NCBI GenBank assembly: GCA_020161265.1
Contig: JAIUOC010000001.1
Location: 930,001 to 994,000, forward strand
Direction: 5' to 3'
DNA: 64,000 nt
Source: Chloroflexota bacterium
GTDB taxonomy: Bacteria; Chloroflexota; Chloroflexia; Chloroflexales; Herpetosiphonaceae
Part shown: in pieces, positions 17,789 through 28,754 of the stretch
Numbering within the stretch: position 1 is the stretch's first letter
How the letters are laid out: each line of letters opens with the position of its first letter
Notes under the pieces: model-generated
The model's input: the letters and a program-made list of their open reading frames with translations, nothing else
Databases searched by the model: none
Told to the model about the DNA's origin: nothing
Translations under genes and position numbers: made by a program

Positions 17789-18930
17789 TTGGTACTCCCC
17801 AGTGGCACAACAATACAAACCTCAGTCCCTGCGCCAAGGGTACTTTTGATTTCAAGGCTGCCGCTCAGCAAACGAGTACGCTCATTCATGCCAATCAGGC
17901 CAAAATGTTGGGGCTTGGGCAAAGTTGGGTCAAAGCCACAGCCATCATCATGCACGCAAATTTCAATCTGGGTTGGCGTAGCGTGATATTCAATCACCAC
18001 AGCGCTAGCTTGGGCATGCTGACGCACATTATTCAAGGCTTCTTGCACAATTCGCAACAACCCGACTTCGATCCGCAAGGGCAACGGCTGCAACGCGCCA
18101 ATCGTTTGCACGTCAAAGCTAAATGGGTCATGCTCATGCTTCAAGGTGGCCAAGGCTTCAACCAAACTACGGCCTTCGAGCGGAGCCGCCCGCAGATCCA
18201 GCACCGAACGCCGCGCCTCATCAAGATTATAGCGCGTCCATTGTAGCGCTTGCTGAATTTTGGCCCGGCCACGCTCGGTTGCTCCAGTTTCAAATAGGGC
18301 ATCGGCAGTTTCAAGTTGCAATAACACCGCAGTTAAGCCTTGGGCCAAAGTATCGTGAATTTCGCGGGCAATCCGGTTACGCTCTTCAACCGCACCCAAG
18401 CTGAGCGAGCGTTCAAATAGGCGGGTGCGTTCAATCGCCATGCTCAGCAAATCACCGACGGTGTGCAACAAACGCAAATCATCAGCGCTCAATTCACACC
18501 AATCAGGGCTAGCCACATTAAACACCCCAAGCTTGCGCCCATGGGCCATCAACGGAATTGACGAGTGAAAACGCACCTCGGTGCCTTGCGGAACATGGCG
18601 CAAGCGCGTGCAACGAATCACGCTAATGTTGGCAGCCCGTTCCAAATCATCATCGCGAAAACGCTCCAAGCAATAACAATCGTCTTCTAAGGCTTGGGGG
18701 TGGCACAACACAGGCGGCAGATGATAGGCGGCGGCCAAATAATGGGTCGTTTGATCCTCGCGCAACAGCCAAACCCAACCTGTATGCAAGCCCAACAACT
18801 CAGCCACTAATTCTAAAACGGTTTGCAAAGCCTGATCAAGCTGCGTACTCCGATTCAACGCCTCGGCAATTTGGTTCAAAATCATCAATTCATGGTTTCG
18901 GCGAGCCAAAACCGCTGGATCATTGCTCAT
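17785..18930 (-). CDS. GAF-domain sensor histidine kinase (NarX/DegS type) with a four-Cys GAF cluster
   Basis: This 381-residue cytoplasmic kinase starts at ATG 18930, preceded by AAGGTG; another in-frame ATG at 18975 has no good site. A GAF domain spans about 30-180, followed by HisKA_3 with EIHDTLAQGL and an HATPase domain (EALNNVRQHA, DDGCGFDP, GLIGMNER). There are no membrane segments, so the signal is internal. The GAF domain holds Cys at 76, 85, 87 and 107. This spacing is reminiscent of AirS-like kinases, whose GAF domain binds an iron-sulfur cluster and senses oxygen. The neighbour is its response regulator, and the divergent gene is radC. Confidence 0.93.
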   Translation of the reverse strand: MSNDPAVLARRNHELMILNQIAEALNRSTQLDQALQTVLELVAELLGLHTGWVWLLREDQTTHYLAAAYHLPPVLCHPQALEDDCYCLERFRDDDLERAANISVIRCTRLRHVPQGTEVRFHSSIPLMAHGRKLGVFNVASPDWCELSADDLRLLHTVGDLLSMAIERTRLFERSLSLGAVEERNRIAREIHDTLAQGLTAVLLQLETADALFETGATERGRAKIQQALQWTRYNLDEARRSVLDLRAAPLEGRSLVEALATLKHEHDPFSFDVQTIGALQPLPLRIEVGLLRIVQEALNNVRQHAQASAVVIEYHATPTQIEICVHDDGCGFDPTLPKPQHFGLIGMNERTRLLSGSLEIKSTLGAGTEVCIVVPLGSTK

Positions 18931-19035
18931 TATCAACACCTTTTGGGCAATTTTGCCAAATGCTTGAACATCCATGCCAAATTTGCCACAGTTGTGGCTC
19001 TACTCTAGCAACCATTTTAGTGCGAGTTTAAGCAT

Positions 19036-19731
19036 ATGAGCAACTATTTTATCTCAGTTAAAGAATTACCTTCCAGCGAACAGCCACGGGAACGCCTGCG
19101 CGACTTTGGGCCACAAGCGCTGTCTGATGCTGAGATTTTGGCGATTTTGCTGCGGGTTGGCGTGCAGGGAATGAACGTGATTCAGCTAGCCCAATTATTG
19201 CTGCGCGAGCATGGCGGCTGGCATGGTCTACAAAAAATCGAATTCAGTGATTTATGTCGAGTACGTGGCATGGGCGAAGCTAAAGCTGCGCATATCAAAG
19301 CAGCCCTCGAAATTGGGCGGCGCTTGTTGCTCGCAGCGCCCAATCAGCCCTTGCAAATCACCTCGCCAGCCGATGTGGTGGGATTATTGCAAGTTGAAAT
19401 GAGCCATCTGGACAAGGAGCATCTGCGGGTGGTGATTCTCAATACCAAAAACCATGTGCTGAAAATTGAAAACGTGACAATTGGCTCGTTAAATAGCGCT
19501 AGCGTGCGGATTGCCGAGGTCTTTCGTGAGCCAATTCGCCTGAATGCGGCGGCAATTATTGTGGTACATAATCACCCTAGCGGCGATCCAACGCCCTCAC
19601 CCGATGATATTTTGGTCACCAAGCAACTGATTCAGGCTGGGCAATTGCTCGATATCGACGTGCTTGACCATCTGGTGATCGGTCAAGCACGTTGGGTCAG
19701 CATGCGCGAACGGCGGCTGGCATGGTTATAA
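19036..19731 (+). CDS. radC: RadC-family JAB/MPN domain protein
   Basis: This 231-residue protein has the complete RadC layout: an N-terminal ERPRERL-like segment, a helix-hairpin-helix (VRGMGEAKAAHIKAALEIG) and a C-terminal JAB metalloprotease-like domain with HNHPSGDPTPSPDD near 178. The metal ligands are intact. RadC was once tied to DNA repair, but its biochemical role is unsettled. It is divergent from the two-component operon, and its stop lies 2 bases from the convergent ribBA stop. Confidence 0.95.
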   Translation: MSNYFISVKELPSSEQPRERLRDFGPQALSDAEILAILLRVGVQGMNVIQLAQLLLREHGGWHGLQKIEFSDLCRVRGMGEAKAAHIKAALEIGRRLLLAAPNQPLQITSPADVVGLLQVEMSHLDKEHLRVVILNTKNHVLKIENVTIGSLNSASVRIAEVFREPIRLNAAAIIVVHNHPSGDPTPSPDDILVTKQLIQAGQLLDIDVLDHLVIGQARWVSMRERRLAWL

Positions 19732-19733
19732 GT

Positions 19734-20963
19734 CTATTCGGCCTGGTTCAAATTCGACAACGTATGGCCCATGCGTTCGCGCTTGGTGCGCAGATAGGCT
19801 TGGTTTTCAGTGTTGGGGTCAGTTTCCAAGGGCAATTGTTCAACCACATGCAAACCATAGCCTTCAAAGCCAATGATCTTTTTGGGATTATTGGTGAGTA
19901 GGCGTAAATCGCGCAGACCCAAATCGGCCAGCATTTGTGCTCCCAAGCCGTAATCGCGTAAATCAGCAGGAAAACCTAAGCGCTCGTTGGCTTCAACCGT
20001 ATCCAAGCCTTGATCTTGCAGCATATAGGCGCGAATTTTGTTGGTCAAGCCAATTCCACGGCCTTCTTGGCGCAAATACAGCAACACGCCACGGCCTTCC
20101 TGGGCAATTCGTTGCATGGCTTTTTCAAGCTGTGGGCCGCAATCGCAACGCAATGAGCCAAAGGCATCGCCAGTTAAACATTCGGAGTGCACCCGCACCA
20201 ACACTGGCTCGTCAGTTGAAATATCGCCCATAATCAAGGCCACTGCTTCCTTGGCTTGCAGATCAGGCGTATTGATTTTGCTCTCATATGAGACGATTTG
20301 AAATTCGCCATAGGCGGTTGGCAAACGCGCTTCGGCAGTGCGCGTAACTAGAAATTCACGCTCACGACGAAAGCGAATCAATTGCTCAACGCTGATAATT
20401 TTGAGATCATGCTTTTCGGCGAAAATCTCAAGGTCAGGCATGCGAGCCATCGTGCCATCGTCGTTCATAATTTCGCAAATCACGCCAGCTGGATACAAAC
20501 CCGCCAACCGTGACATATCGACCGAGGCCTCGGTTTGACCAACCCGCCGCAATACGCCACCCTCGGCAGCACGTAAAGGAAACACATGGCCAGGCCGCGA
20601 AATATCGCTGGGTTTGGAGTTTGGATTGATCACGGTTTGGATGGTATGCGCTCGATCATAGGCTGAAATTCCGGTGGTTACGCCTTGAGCGGCCTCGATC
20701 GACACCGTGAAATTGGTGCCAAACTTGGAGTTATTCGAGGTCACCATCATTGGAATTTCCAACTCGTCGAGACGCTGACCAGTAATGGCCAAACAGATCA
20801 GCCCACGGCCTTCTTTAGCCATAAAATTAATTGCCTGTGGCGTAACAAACTGGGCAGCACACGCGAGATCACCCTCGTTTTCGCGATCTTCATCGTCTAC
20901 GATGATCACCATTTTTCCGGCTGCATAATCTTGCAGTGCTTCTTCGATGCTTGCCAACGGCAT
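19734..20963 (-). CDS. ribBA: Bifunctional DHBP synthase / GTP cyclohydrolase II
   Basis: This 409-residue enzyme catalyses both entry steps of riboflavin synthesis. Residues 1-205 form the 3,4-dihydroxy-2-butanone-4-phosphate synthase ([11 protein letters not shown], then GLICLAITG). Residues 206-409 form GTP cyclohydrolase II with zinc cysteines in [17 protein letters not shown] and the [10 protein letters not shown] motif. ATG 20963 is chosen because AAGGAG lies 8 bases upstream; GTG 20972 would abut the site. It follows the methyltransferase by 31 bases and ribE before that, forming one minus-strand operon. I see no FMN riboswitch upstream of the operon. Confidence 0.97.
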   Translation of the reverse strand: MPLASIEEALQDYAAGKMVIIVDDEDRENEGDLACAAQFVTPQAINFMAKEGRGLICLAITGQRLDELEIPMMVTSNNSKFGTNFTVSIEAAQGVTTGISAYDRAHTIQTVINPNSKPSDISRPGHVFPLRAAEGGVLRRVGQTEASVDMSRLAGLYPAGVICEIMNDDGTMARMPDLEIFAEKHDLKIISVEQLIRFRREREFLVTRTAEARLPTAYGEFQIVSYESKINTPDLQAKEAVALIMGDISTDEPVLVRVHSECLTGDAFGSLRCDCGPQLEKAMQRIAQEGRGVLLYLRQEGRGIGLTNKIRAYMLQDQGLDTVEANERLGFPADLRDYGLGAQMLADLGLRDLRLLTNNPKKIIGFEGYGLHVVEQLPLETDPNTENQAYLRTKRERMGHTLSNLNQAE

Positions 20964-20994
20964 AGCTTCCACTCCTTTGTGACAATGAGAACGC

Positions 20995-21741
20995 TCATTG
21001 TTTGGTACACACCCACAACCACCGATGACTGATCGGGGTCGGTTCAGTCAGCACGAAACAATCGTACACGGCCTCTATTGTAAACCCGTTTGCCTGTAAA
21101 AGTTGCTCTAATGTGGCTTGGCTATAACCGCGTTCAGCATGTTGCTCGCTAAATCGTTCAAACAGGCTATCAGTTCGTTGGGCAAAACCTGTTAATTGCA
21201 ACCACGAAATACAACGTTCTGGCTCAAATTCTGAATGCATAATGTGAACATAGCCATCTCGTTCATCAACTTCGACTGGCTGCCAAACATGCTCTAAAAA
21301 ATAGGGCGTGTTAATATCGAAAATCCAGCGTCCGCCAGCTTCAAGCGCTGCCGCAACACATGCAAAAGTCGCAGCCAAATCAGCTTCTTCAAGCAAATAA
21401 TTGAGGCTATCGTAAAAACAAGTAACCAGTTGAACTGGCTGGCTCACCTGCCAATCACGCATATCGGCACGCCGAAAACGAATTGAGCGTTGTTGGGTCA
21501 GATCACCACGGGCTTTGCGTTGAGCTACCTTCAGCATCTCACGCGAGGCATCGATCCCCAACACATCCCAGCCCAAATCGGCGTGTAATAACGCCAACGT
21601 TCCTGTACCGCAGGCTAAATCGATCATCGAACGGCCAGGAACGGGATGACGCTCCAGCACCCGCTGCAAATAATCAAACATCAAGACGCTAAAATGGAGT
21701 TGCCCGTCATCATAGTAACGGGCATAATCGTTGTACATCAT
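20995..21741 (-). CDS. Class I SAM-dependent methyltransferase in the riboflavin operon
   Basis: This 248-residue protein shows SAM motif I ([18 protein letters not shown]), an acidic GIDAS loop and FRRADMRDW, with the [12 protein letters not shown]-type motif of small-molecule methyltransferases. The substrate is unknown. It sits between ribE and ribBA with gaps of 30 and 31 bases, so it is co-transcribed with riboflavin genes. No methylation step in the standard pathway explains this, so the position may be incidental. Confidence 0.9.
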   Translation of the reverse strand: MMYNDYARYYDDGQLHFSVLMFDYLQRVLERHPVPGRSMIDLACGTGTLALLHADLGWDVLGIDASREMLKVAQRKARGDLTQQRSIRFRRADMRDWQVSQPVQLVTCFYDSLNYLLEEADLAATFACVAAALEAGGRWIFDINTPYFLEHVWQPVEVDERDGYVHIMHSEFEPERCISWLQLTGFAQRTDSLFERFSEQHAERGYSQATLEQLLQANGFTIEAVYDCFVLTEPTPISHRWLWVCTKQ

Positions 21742-21771
21742 CGAGTTATTCCAACTAATTTCGAGCGCGGT

Positions 21772-22383
21772 TTACTCGGCGAGCATTTTTCGGTCAAAGC
21801 GCACAATATTTTCAACATATTTGGCCAAAATATCAACTTCGATATTGACCGTATCGCCAACCTGCTGCTGGCCGATAATCGCCCAAGCCTGAGTATGGGC
21901 AATAATTGCCAAGCCAAAGCTATCATCGGTGGTGCGCGTGATCGTCAAACTCGTGCCATCAACTGCGATAAAGCCTTTTTCGACGATATAGCGCATCAAA
22001 CTTGGAGCAACCCGAATCGTGATCGCCTTAGATTCGCCATCGGGTTCGATCGCGATAATTTCGCCAGTACCATCGACGTGGCCTTGCACATAATGGCCGC
22101 CCATACGCCGCCCCGCCGCCAACGCTCGCTCCAAATTGACCGAACTGCCAAGCTTGAGTTGCCCCAAATTGGTGCGGCGCAAAGTTTCAGGAGCCAAACC
22201 AACCTCAAACCAATCGGCTTCAAAGGCGGTTACGGTCAAACAAACCCCATTGACCGCAATGCTATCGCCCAATTGAGCATCACTAGTCGCCAACTTACAG
22301 CCAATCCGCAGCGTATTATCGCGCTCTAGGCCCGTATTCGCGACCAAAATTGTGCCAATTTCTTCAACAATTCCAGTAAACAT
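21772..22383 (-). CDS. ribE: Riboflavin synthase alpha chain
   Basis: This 203-residue enzyme dismutates two 6,7-dimethyl-8-ribityllumazine molecules into riboflavin. It has two internal lumazine-binding repeats, beginning MFTGIVEEIG and HYVQGHVDGTG. The start at ATG 22383 is set by MFTGIVEE, the family N-terminus, and by AAAGGA 6 bases upstream; ATG 22389 overlaps that site. It is the first gene of the riboflavin operon. A composite repeat element lies directly upstream and reaches to 3 bases from the ribosome binding site. Confidence 0.97.
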   Translation of the reverse strand: MFTGIVEEIGTILVANTGLERDNTLRIGCKLATSDAQLGDSIAVNGVCLTVTAFEADWFEVGLAPETLRRTNLGQLKLGSSVNLERALAAGRRMGGHYVQGHVDGTGEIIAIEPDGESKAITIRVAPSLMRYIVEKGFIAVDGTSLTITRTTDDSFGLAIIAHTQAWAIIGQQQVGDTVNIEVDILAKYVENIVRFDRKMLAE

Positions 22384-22398
22384 TATCATTCCTTTACT

Positions 22399-22525
22399 GG
22401 GGATCGGTTGTTAGGGATCGGCGGCTAGGAATAATGGAGCTACTTATATCTCCGATAAGGTAGATGCTCTGCGCCTCTGCGTTAAACCTTAGGTTCCGAT
22501 TCCCGATCCCCAACAACCGATCCCC
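22399..22525. repeat. Composite intergenic element 1 (inverted-arm form)
   Basis: Arms related to GGGGATCGGTTGTTGGGGAT at 22399-22421 and, inverted, at about 22496-22525 enclose a core with CTCTGCGCCTCTGCG (22467-22481). On the minus strand the element starts at the helicase stop codon and ends 3 bases before the ribE ribosome binding site. Confidence 0.85.
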
Positions 22526-22530
22526 AATCC

Positions 22531-24540
<2,010 letters not shown>

Positions 24541-24557
24541 TGGTAAAAACCTATTTT

Positions 24558-26738
24558 CTACTGATTCGGCTTCGGGTCGTGAGCAGCTTCGCTTAGGCGT
24601 AAACGCGCCAATGGCAACAATAAGCTGGCATGGCTGCGTGGGTCGAGTTCGGCGGCGCGGCGCAAAAAGGCCACTGCCTCAGTTGGCCGACCTTGATCCA
24701 AGGCGTTGGCTCCATAACTCAAATAAAGTTCAACCAACTGCGGATCGCTGGCCAGTTGGACATAAATCGCCTCAGCTGGCCCATCGCCGGCATTGGTTGG
24801 CAATTCAGCTAATTCAGCTTGTTCGGCCTCGATTTCCTCGGCGCTCATCCGGGCAGTTCGTGGAGCCGAACGGCGTTGGGCCTTAATTTCTTCTTGGGCT
24901 TGACGCGCCACATCGGCGGCAACACTAACCGCACTGACCACTCGCCGCTTAGAGCGGGTATAGCTAAAATTGACAATTGGCAAATCACTCAATGGGCCGT
25001 TATCCATTTCCCATTCGTTGATCAATTGCTCGGCGCGTTCAGCAATTTGGTCGAAGCATTCGCGGGTTAATGGGGTATGGTTGAAACCGCCAACCCGTGC
25101 TACATACAACAAACCACGACCATCAACCACCCCCCCCGTATTCCAAAGCAATTCTAACAGGCGCGTCGCTTGGTCAGGGTTCATTGGCGTGCGATTGAAG
25201 GCAGCGGTTGCCCGTTCGACATCGCCAAAATCGCTATACAGTGGCATGAGCAAATCCAACCCAGCCCGCATCAACGATTCATCGGTTGTTTGGTCGAAAA
25301 TCGTTTCGAGCATGCCCACGATGTTATGTTTAAGCAAGCGTGGATCGCGTTCGTCAAACCAAGAATCGGTTTGTTCTTGGGCTTTTTGAGGTGATAAGCG
25401 GGCAAATGATGCCTCTAGGCCTTTGAAACGCACCGCCCAAAAAACATCCAAGGGCTTAACATCCTCACCTGCCAGCCAATCCAAATACCACCAGCGTTGT
25501 TCAGGCGTAAGGGTTTTGTAGGAAGCAACGGCATAGGTTGGTGGGGTTGGAGCATTCCAGGGTTCTGGTGAGCTTGGTTGCTTAATCGACAGCGTGCGAA
25601 TCAGCACAGCATCGGGCGAGGTGTTTTGGCGGCCACTCCAGTAGGAAAAAACATCCCACTCGTTTTTGACGATTTTGACCCCAGGCACTTTTTGAATTCG
25701 CGTCAATTTTTGCTCTAGGATGGCCTCTTCTTCCTCGGTCATCACATATTCAGCCGAGCCAGAGAGGTCGAATTGCACCACACCGCCATCGCCCTTGAGA
25801 ATGCCATCGAGCAATTCAAGGCCATCGAGCGGGGTGCTACCTTTTTTGTTCGAGCGCACTTGCTCCTGAGCGGCAGCGGCTAAACCACGAATAAAACTCG
25901 CTGCATCAGAGCGATCGAATAAAAATACGCCTTGGGAAAGCTCTAACGCGCGAGCAACCCACATCACCAAGGTATCGCTGTAGTTCAAGGCTACGGGCAT
26001 GGTTGGGGTTTGCTCGACCATGGTGCGAATGACGGTAGTTTGATGGCGTTCGCCCCAGCGTTCAGCAATATCGCGCATGGCTTGCTCGATCGCGGCGCGT
26101 TTGCCACCTAAGCCACGGCCAAGCTTGAAATTACAGCGTGAGGCAATATCAAACAACAATGGGCCACTAGCTTCAATCGAGGCTAAGGCAAAACAACGAA
26201 TCAACACATCAGCAGGAATTGCATTTGAGGGAGTGTAGAGCGTGAGCCATTCGCCCAATAATTCAGGTTGCGAAGCGGCATAGGCCAAGGTTAGCACATT
26301 GCCAATTGAGCTTTGGGCCACCGCATCATTGGTGCTCGAATCGTACAACTGACGCATAGCGCTAATTGCTTCATCGCGGCGGGTGGTGGTTAATTCAGCA
26401 CACAAGGCATAGAGCCGCATAATTCGAAAGAGCTGAATCGCTCCGCTCTCATCGCCAGCCAACCAAGCAATATAATTCCAACGTTGTTCGGGGGTTAATG
26501 AGGCATAGGTTGGCGAATAGGTAAAATAGCCGCCCCACGTCACCCGTCCACCAGTCGGACGCATCACCGGAAAACGCACCAAATCGAGCATAATCCGCGT
26601 ATCCAACATAAAACGCCCAGGCTGTTGATTAATGTGCACTCCAACCAACGAACGGATACTCTCAGCCATCCGCTCAAATGTAGCCCGATCTTCAGCAGAA
26701 AGTGTACGTTGTGGAATCGCGCGAGTAGTGCGTGCCAT
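24558..26738 (-). CDS. Large protein with two TerB-N-like motifs and a C-terminal TPR-like region
   Basis: This 726-residue protein is soluble. It contains two related segments, YASLTPEQRWNYIAWLAGD (78-96) and YKTLTPEQRWWYLDWLAGE (about 405-424). Both resemble the core of the TerB-N domain found in tellurite-resistance-linked and phage-defence-linked proteins. Between and after them are helical stretches. Residues about 660-720 look like tetratricopeptide helices (ALDQGRPTEAVAFLRRAAELDP). The reading frame crosses a run of eight G on its own strand (25130-25137). It is the first gene of a two-gene operon with the SNF2 ATPase. The TerB-N assignment is by eye and moderately sure; the function is unknown. 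Confidence 0.8.
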   Translation of the reverse strand: MARTTRAIPQRTLSAEDRATFERMAESIRSLVGVHINQQPGRFMLDTRIMLDLVRFPVMRPTGGRVTWGGYFTYSPTYASLTPEQRWNYIAWLAGDESGAIQLFRIMRLYALCAELTTTRRDEAISAMRQLYDSSTNDAVAQSSIGNVLTLAYAASQPELLGEWLTLYTPSNAIPADVLIRCFALASIEASGPLLFDIASRCNFKLGRGLGGKRAAIEQAMRDIAERWGERHQTTVIRTMVEQTPTMPVALNYSDTLVMWVARALELSQGVFLFDRSDAASFIRGLAAAAQEQVRSNKKGSTPLDGLELLDGILKGDGGVVQFDLSGSAEYVMTEEEEAILEQKLTRIQKVPGVKIVKNEWDVFSYWSGRQNTSPDAVLIRTLSIKQPSSPEPWNAPTPPTYAVASYKTLTPEQRWWYLDWLAGEDVKPLDVFWAVRFKGLEASFARLSPQKAQEQTDSWFDERDPRLLKHNIVGMLETIFDQTTDESLMRAGLDLLMPLYSDFGDVERATAAFNRTPMNPDQATRLLELLWNTGGVVDGRGLLYVARVGGFNHTPLTRECFDQIAERAEQLINEWEMDNGPLSDLPIVNFSYTRSKRRVVSAVSVAADVARQAQEEIKAQRRSAPRTARMSAEEIEAEQAELAELPTNAGDGPAEAIYVQLASDPQLVELYLSYGANALDQGRPTEAVAFLRRAAELDPRSHASLLLPLARLRLSEAAHDPKPNQ

Positions 26739-26826
26739 CGTGGATTATGTCACCTCAAAGTTAAACATCAGCGCATATTGTAGCATATTTCTGCCCACTC
26801 GTCAGGCTTAACAGATTGGGTTGAGC

Positions 26827-27480
26827 TTATTCGGCTTGCAAGCCAAGCGCAACCATAGGATAGGCGGCGTTGGGTAGCCACAAAACCCGCACGCGATAGC
26901 CTTGATATTCAATCACTTGACCAAGTGTTGCAGTTTGTTTTAATTCTGGCACGCTGCTGCTAACCCAAAAACTCAATTCAACTTGGGCATTGGCAGGGTC
27001 ATAATCACCAATTGTAATTGTCAGATAACCATCGCCAACGCTACTATTGGCAGGCGCAATCAATAATTGTTCTTGACCAAGGGCTTCAATTGGCAAAATA
27101 GGCGCTTGTTCAGCGGTTAAACGAATGGCCACTTGAATTGAATTTTGCTCGATTGACAACAATTGCACTTGATAATTTGCGACCGTAATCGTCTGATCAA
27201 GCATTAATTTGGTGTGATAATTAAAAATCGCTGGCTTGGTTAAAAAGCGAATGCGCACACCAATTGGTTGCTGCGGCTGATCAGCAGCATATAAAATTTG
27301 CAAAACACCAAGATTCAAGCCTTCGATATGCAAATCTGTGCCTTCGCGCAAGGTCACCACGGTTGCTTGATCAATCGCTAACATTGAAGTTTCCTGTTCT
27401 GGGTCGGCCAACGGATCTTGCTTGGCCTGACAACCCATCAATAACACGATAATCCAGCCCAATAAGCAGCAAAAACGCAT
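26827..27480 (-). CDS. Lipoprotein, putative partner of the WXG100-calpain protease
   Basis: This 217-residue protein has a lipoprotein signal with a cysteine at 17 (IVLLMGC). The mature part is rich in beta strands and has no recognised enzyme motif. It starts 14 bases after the stop of the protease gene, so the two are co-transcribed. A surface lipoprotein next to a secreted protease could be its inhibitor, receptor or immunity factor; this is inferred from position only. I do not recognise the family. Confidence 0.8.
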   Translation of the reverse strand: MRFCCLLGWIIVLLMGCQAKQDPLADPEQETSMLAIDQATVVTLREGTDLHIEGLNLGVLQILYAADQPQQPIGVRIRFLTKPAIFNYHTKLMLDQTITVANYQVQLLSIEQNSIQVAIRLTAEQAPILPIEALGQEQLLIAPANSSVGDGYLTITIGDYDPANAQVELSFWVSSSVPELKQTATLGQVIEYQGYRVRVLWLPNAAYPMVALGLQAE

Positions 27481-27494
27481 GCAACCCCCGCCAA

Positions 27495-28649
27495 TTAATC
27501 AATTGGATTGGTTATAACAACATTAAACACCTGCTCAAGATCAGCATAATCGACGGTGACTGGTGGTTCATCCCACGACCATGGATTGCGCAAGGTCACC
27601 CGATTGCGCTGTTGATCGATATGGCTCACATAGTAGGCATGCTTCGGTTGCAGTTGTTTATTGATAAACGCTGGTTGATTAACACTTGGATCGCTTGGAT
27701 TAGGCGTGCCAAAGATAATCGCCTGCTGATTATTATGCATCGTGGCTAGTTGATGAATGCTGTAGGTTTGAGGCTCGTTAATCACGCTACGTTGACCAGT
27801 AATCGCCTCTAGCACATCGGCAGGGTTGCCACCTTTGTTGAGCGTGCTATACATATCAATTGGATTGCTGCTTTGACTCAAAAATTGGGCGTAGGCTTTT
27901 TCCATAATCGCTGGCCATAATTCGCGTTTGCCATCCAATACTTCTTGATTTTCGTGGATGTAGGGCTGCGTGCCATCAGCCAGCACTGGAAATTCAGCAG
28001 TCACGGTGATTTTCACCGGATCAAAGCCATTATCAAACCAATTATTTAAACGATTAAAGCGCGTATCAGCTTCACGCTGATAAAACGTGACGGTATAGGT
28101 GCCATCGCCATTATCTTCAATCGCATTGCGAATCACATCGGGGTTATTTTGGGCCACCGCCGCCAGCGAAGCCACCACAAAACAATTACCAATCTGGCCT
28201 TGATCAGCATCGCTGGGGTGGATACCTTGGCGCATATCAGCCCCGCCAGCTAAATATAATTCACCCTCAACTGGGCGCATTTCGCTAATTTCGAGATAGG
28301 CTTCTTTATATTTGCCTACCTGATCAGTTGTTTGATTGAGCACCACTTCGGCTCGAAACAAGCTAGCGGCTTCGCGTTCAGCTTCGTGCAACACGCCGCT
28401 CAATTCAAGGCTGATTTGCTTGGCGGTGCTCAAAACAAGCGTTAAGCGTTGCAACGCGGGCAGTAGTTCGGTTTGATATTCGTTAGCAAAAGCCGTTGCC
28501 GCAGCGCCTTGCCAGGCCCCAGCAATTAACGGCTCAGCAACCTGTTGAATTTGCAGGCGAATCGTTTGGACTTGCTCGGTTTGGCGCTGAAATCGCTGGG
28601 CAACCTGCTTGATCAGGTCATAATCAATTTGGACAATCGGGGCTGGCAT
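27495..28649 (-). CDS. WXG100-domain protein fused to a calpain-like (C2) cysteine protease
   Basis: Residues 1-100 of this 384-residue protein are helical with a WQG turn at 46-48, as in WXG100 proteins exported by type VII-like systems. Residues about 145-384 form a calpain protease core. It has Gln152 and Cys156 in GQIGNCFVVAS, His337 in KHAYYV and Asn355 in LRNPW, so the triad is complete and activity is expected. The start has AAGGA 7 bases upstream. No type VII secretion gene is in the window. The following lipoprotein gene is in the same operon. The layout (export domain plus toxin-like enzyme) resembles polymorphic effectors of Gram-positive bacteria. Confidence 0.9.
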   Translation of the reverse strand: MPAPIVQIDYDLIKQVAQRFQRQTEQVQTIRLQIQQVAEPLIAGAWQGAAATAFANEYQTELLPALQRLTLVLSTAKQISLELSGVLHEAEREAASLFRAEVVLNQTTDQVGKYKEAYLEISEMRPVEGELYLAGGADMRQGIHPSDADQGQIGNCFVVASLAAVAQNNPDVIRNAIEDNGDGTYTVTFYQREADTRFNRLNNWFDNGFDPVKITVTAEFPVLADGTQPYIHENQEVLDGKRELWPAIMEKAYAQFLSQSSNPIDMYSTLNKGGNPADVLEAITGQRSVINEPQTYSIHQLATMHNNQQAIIFGTPNPSDPSVNQPAFINKQLQPKHAYYVSHIDQQRNRVTLRNPWSWDEPPVTVDYADLEQVFNVVITNPID

Positions 28650-28754
28650 CGCAACATCCTTCTAGTTGGGGCAATGCACAGAACTCTTGCACGACCCTCA
28701 ATTCAACACAGCCCCACTATACGCTACAACGCCAGCCCAAGAATTAAAGCTGAG

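Noticed and set aside
22384-22530. FMN riboswitch upstream of ribE
   Set aside because: The gap is almost fully taken by a composite repeat and I see no RFN-like conserved stems.
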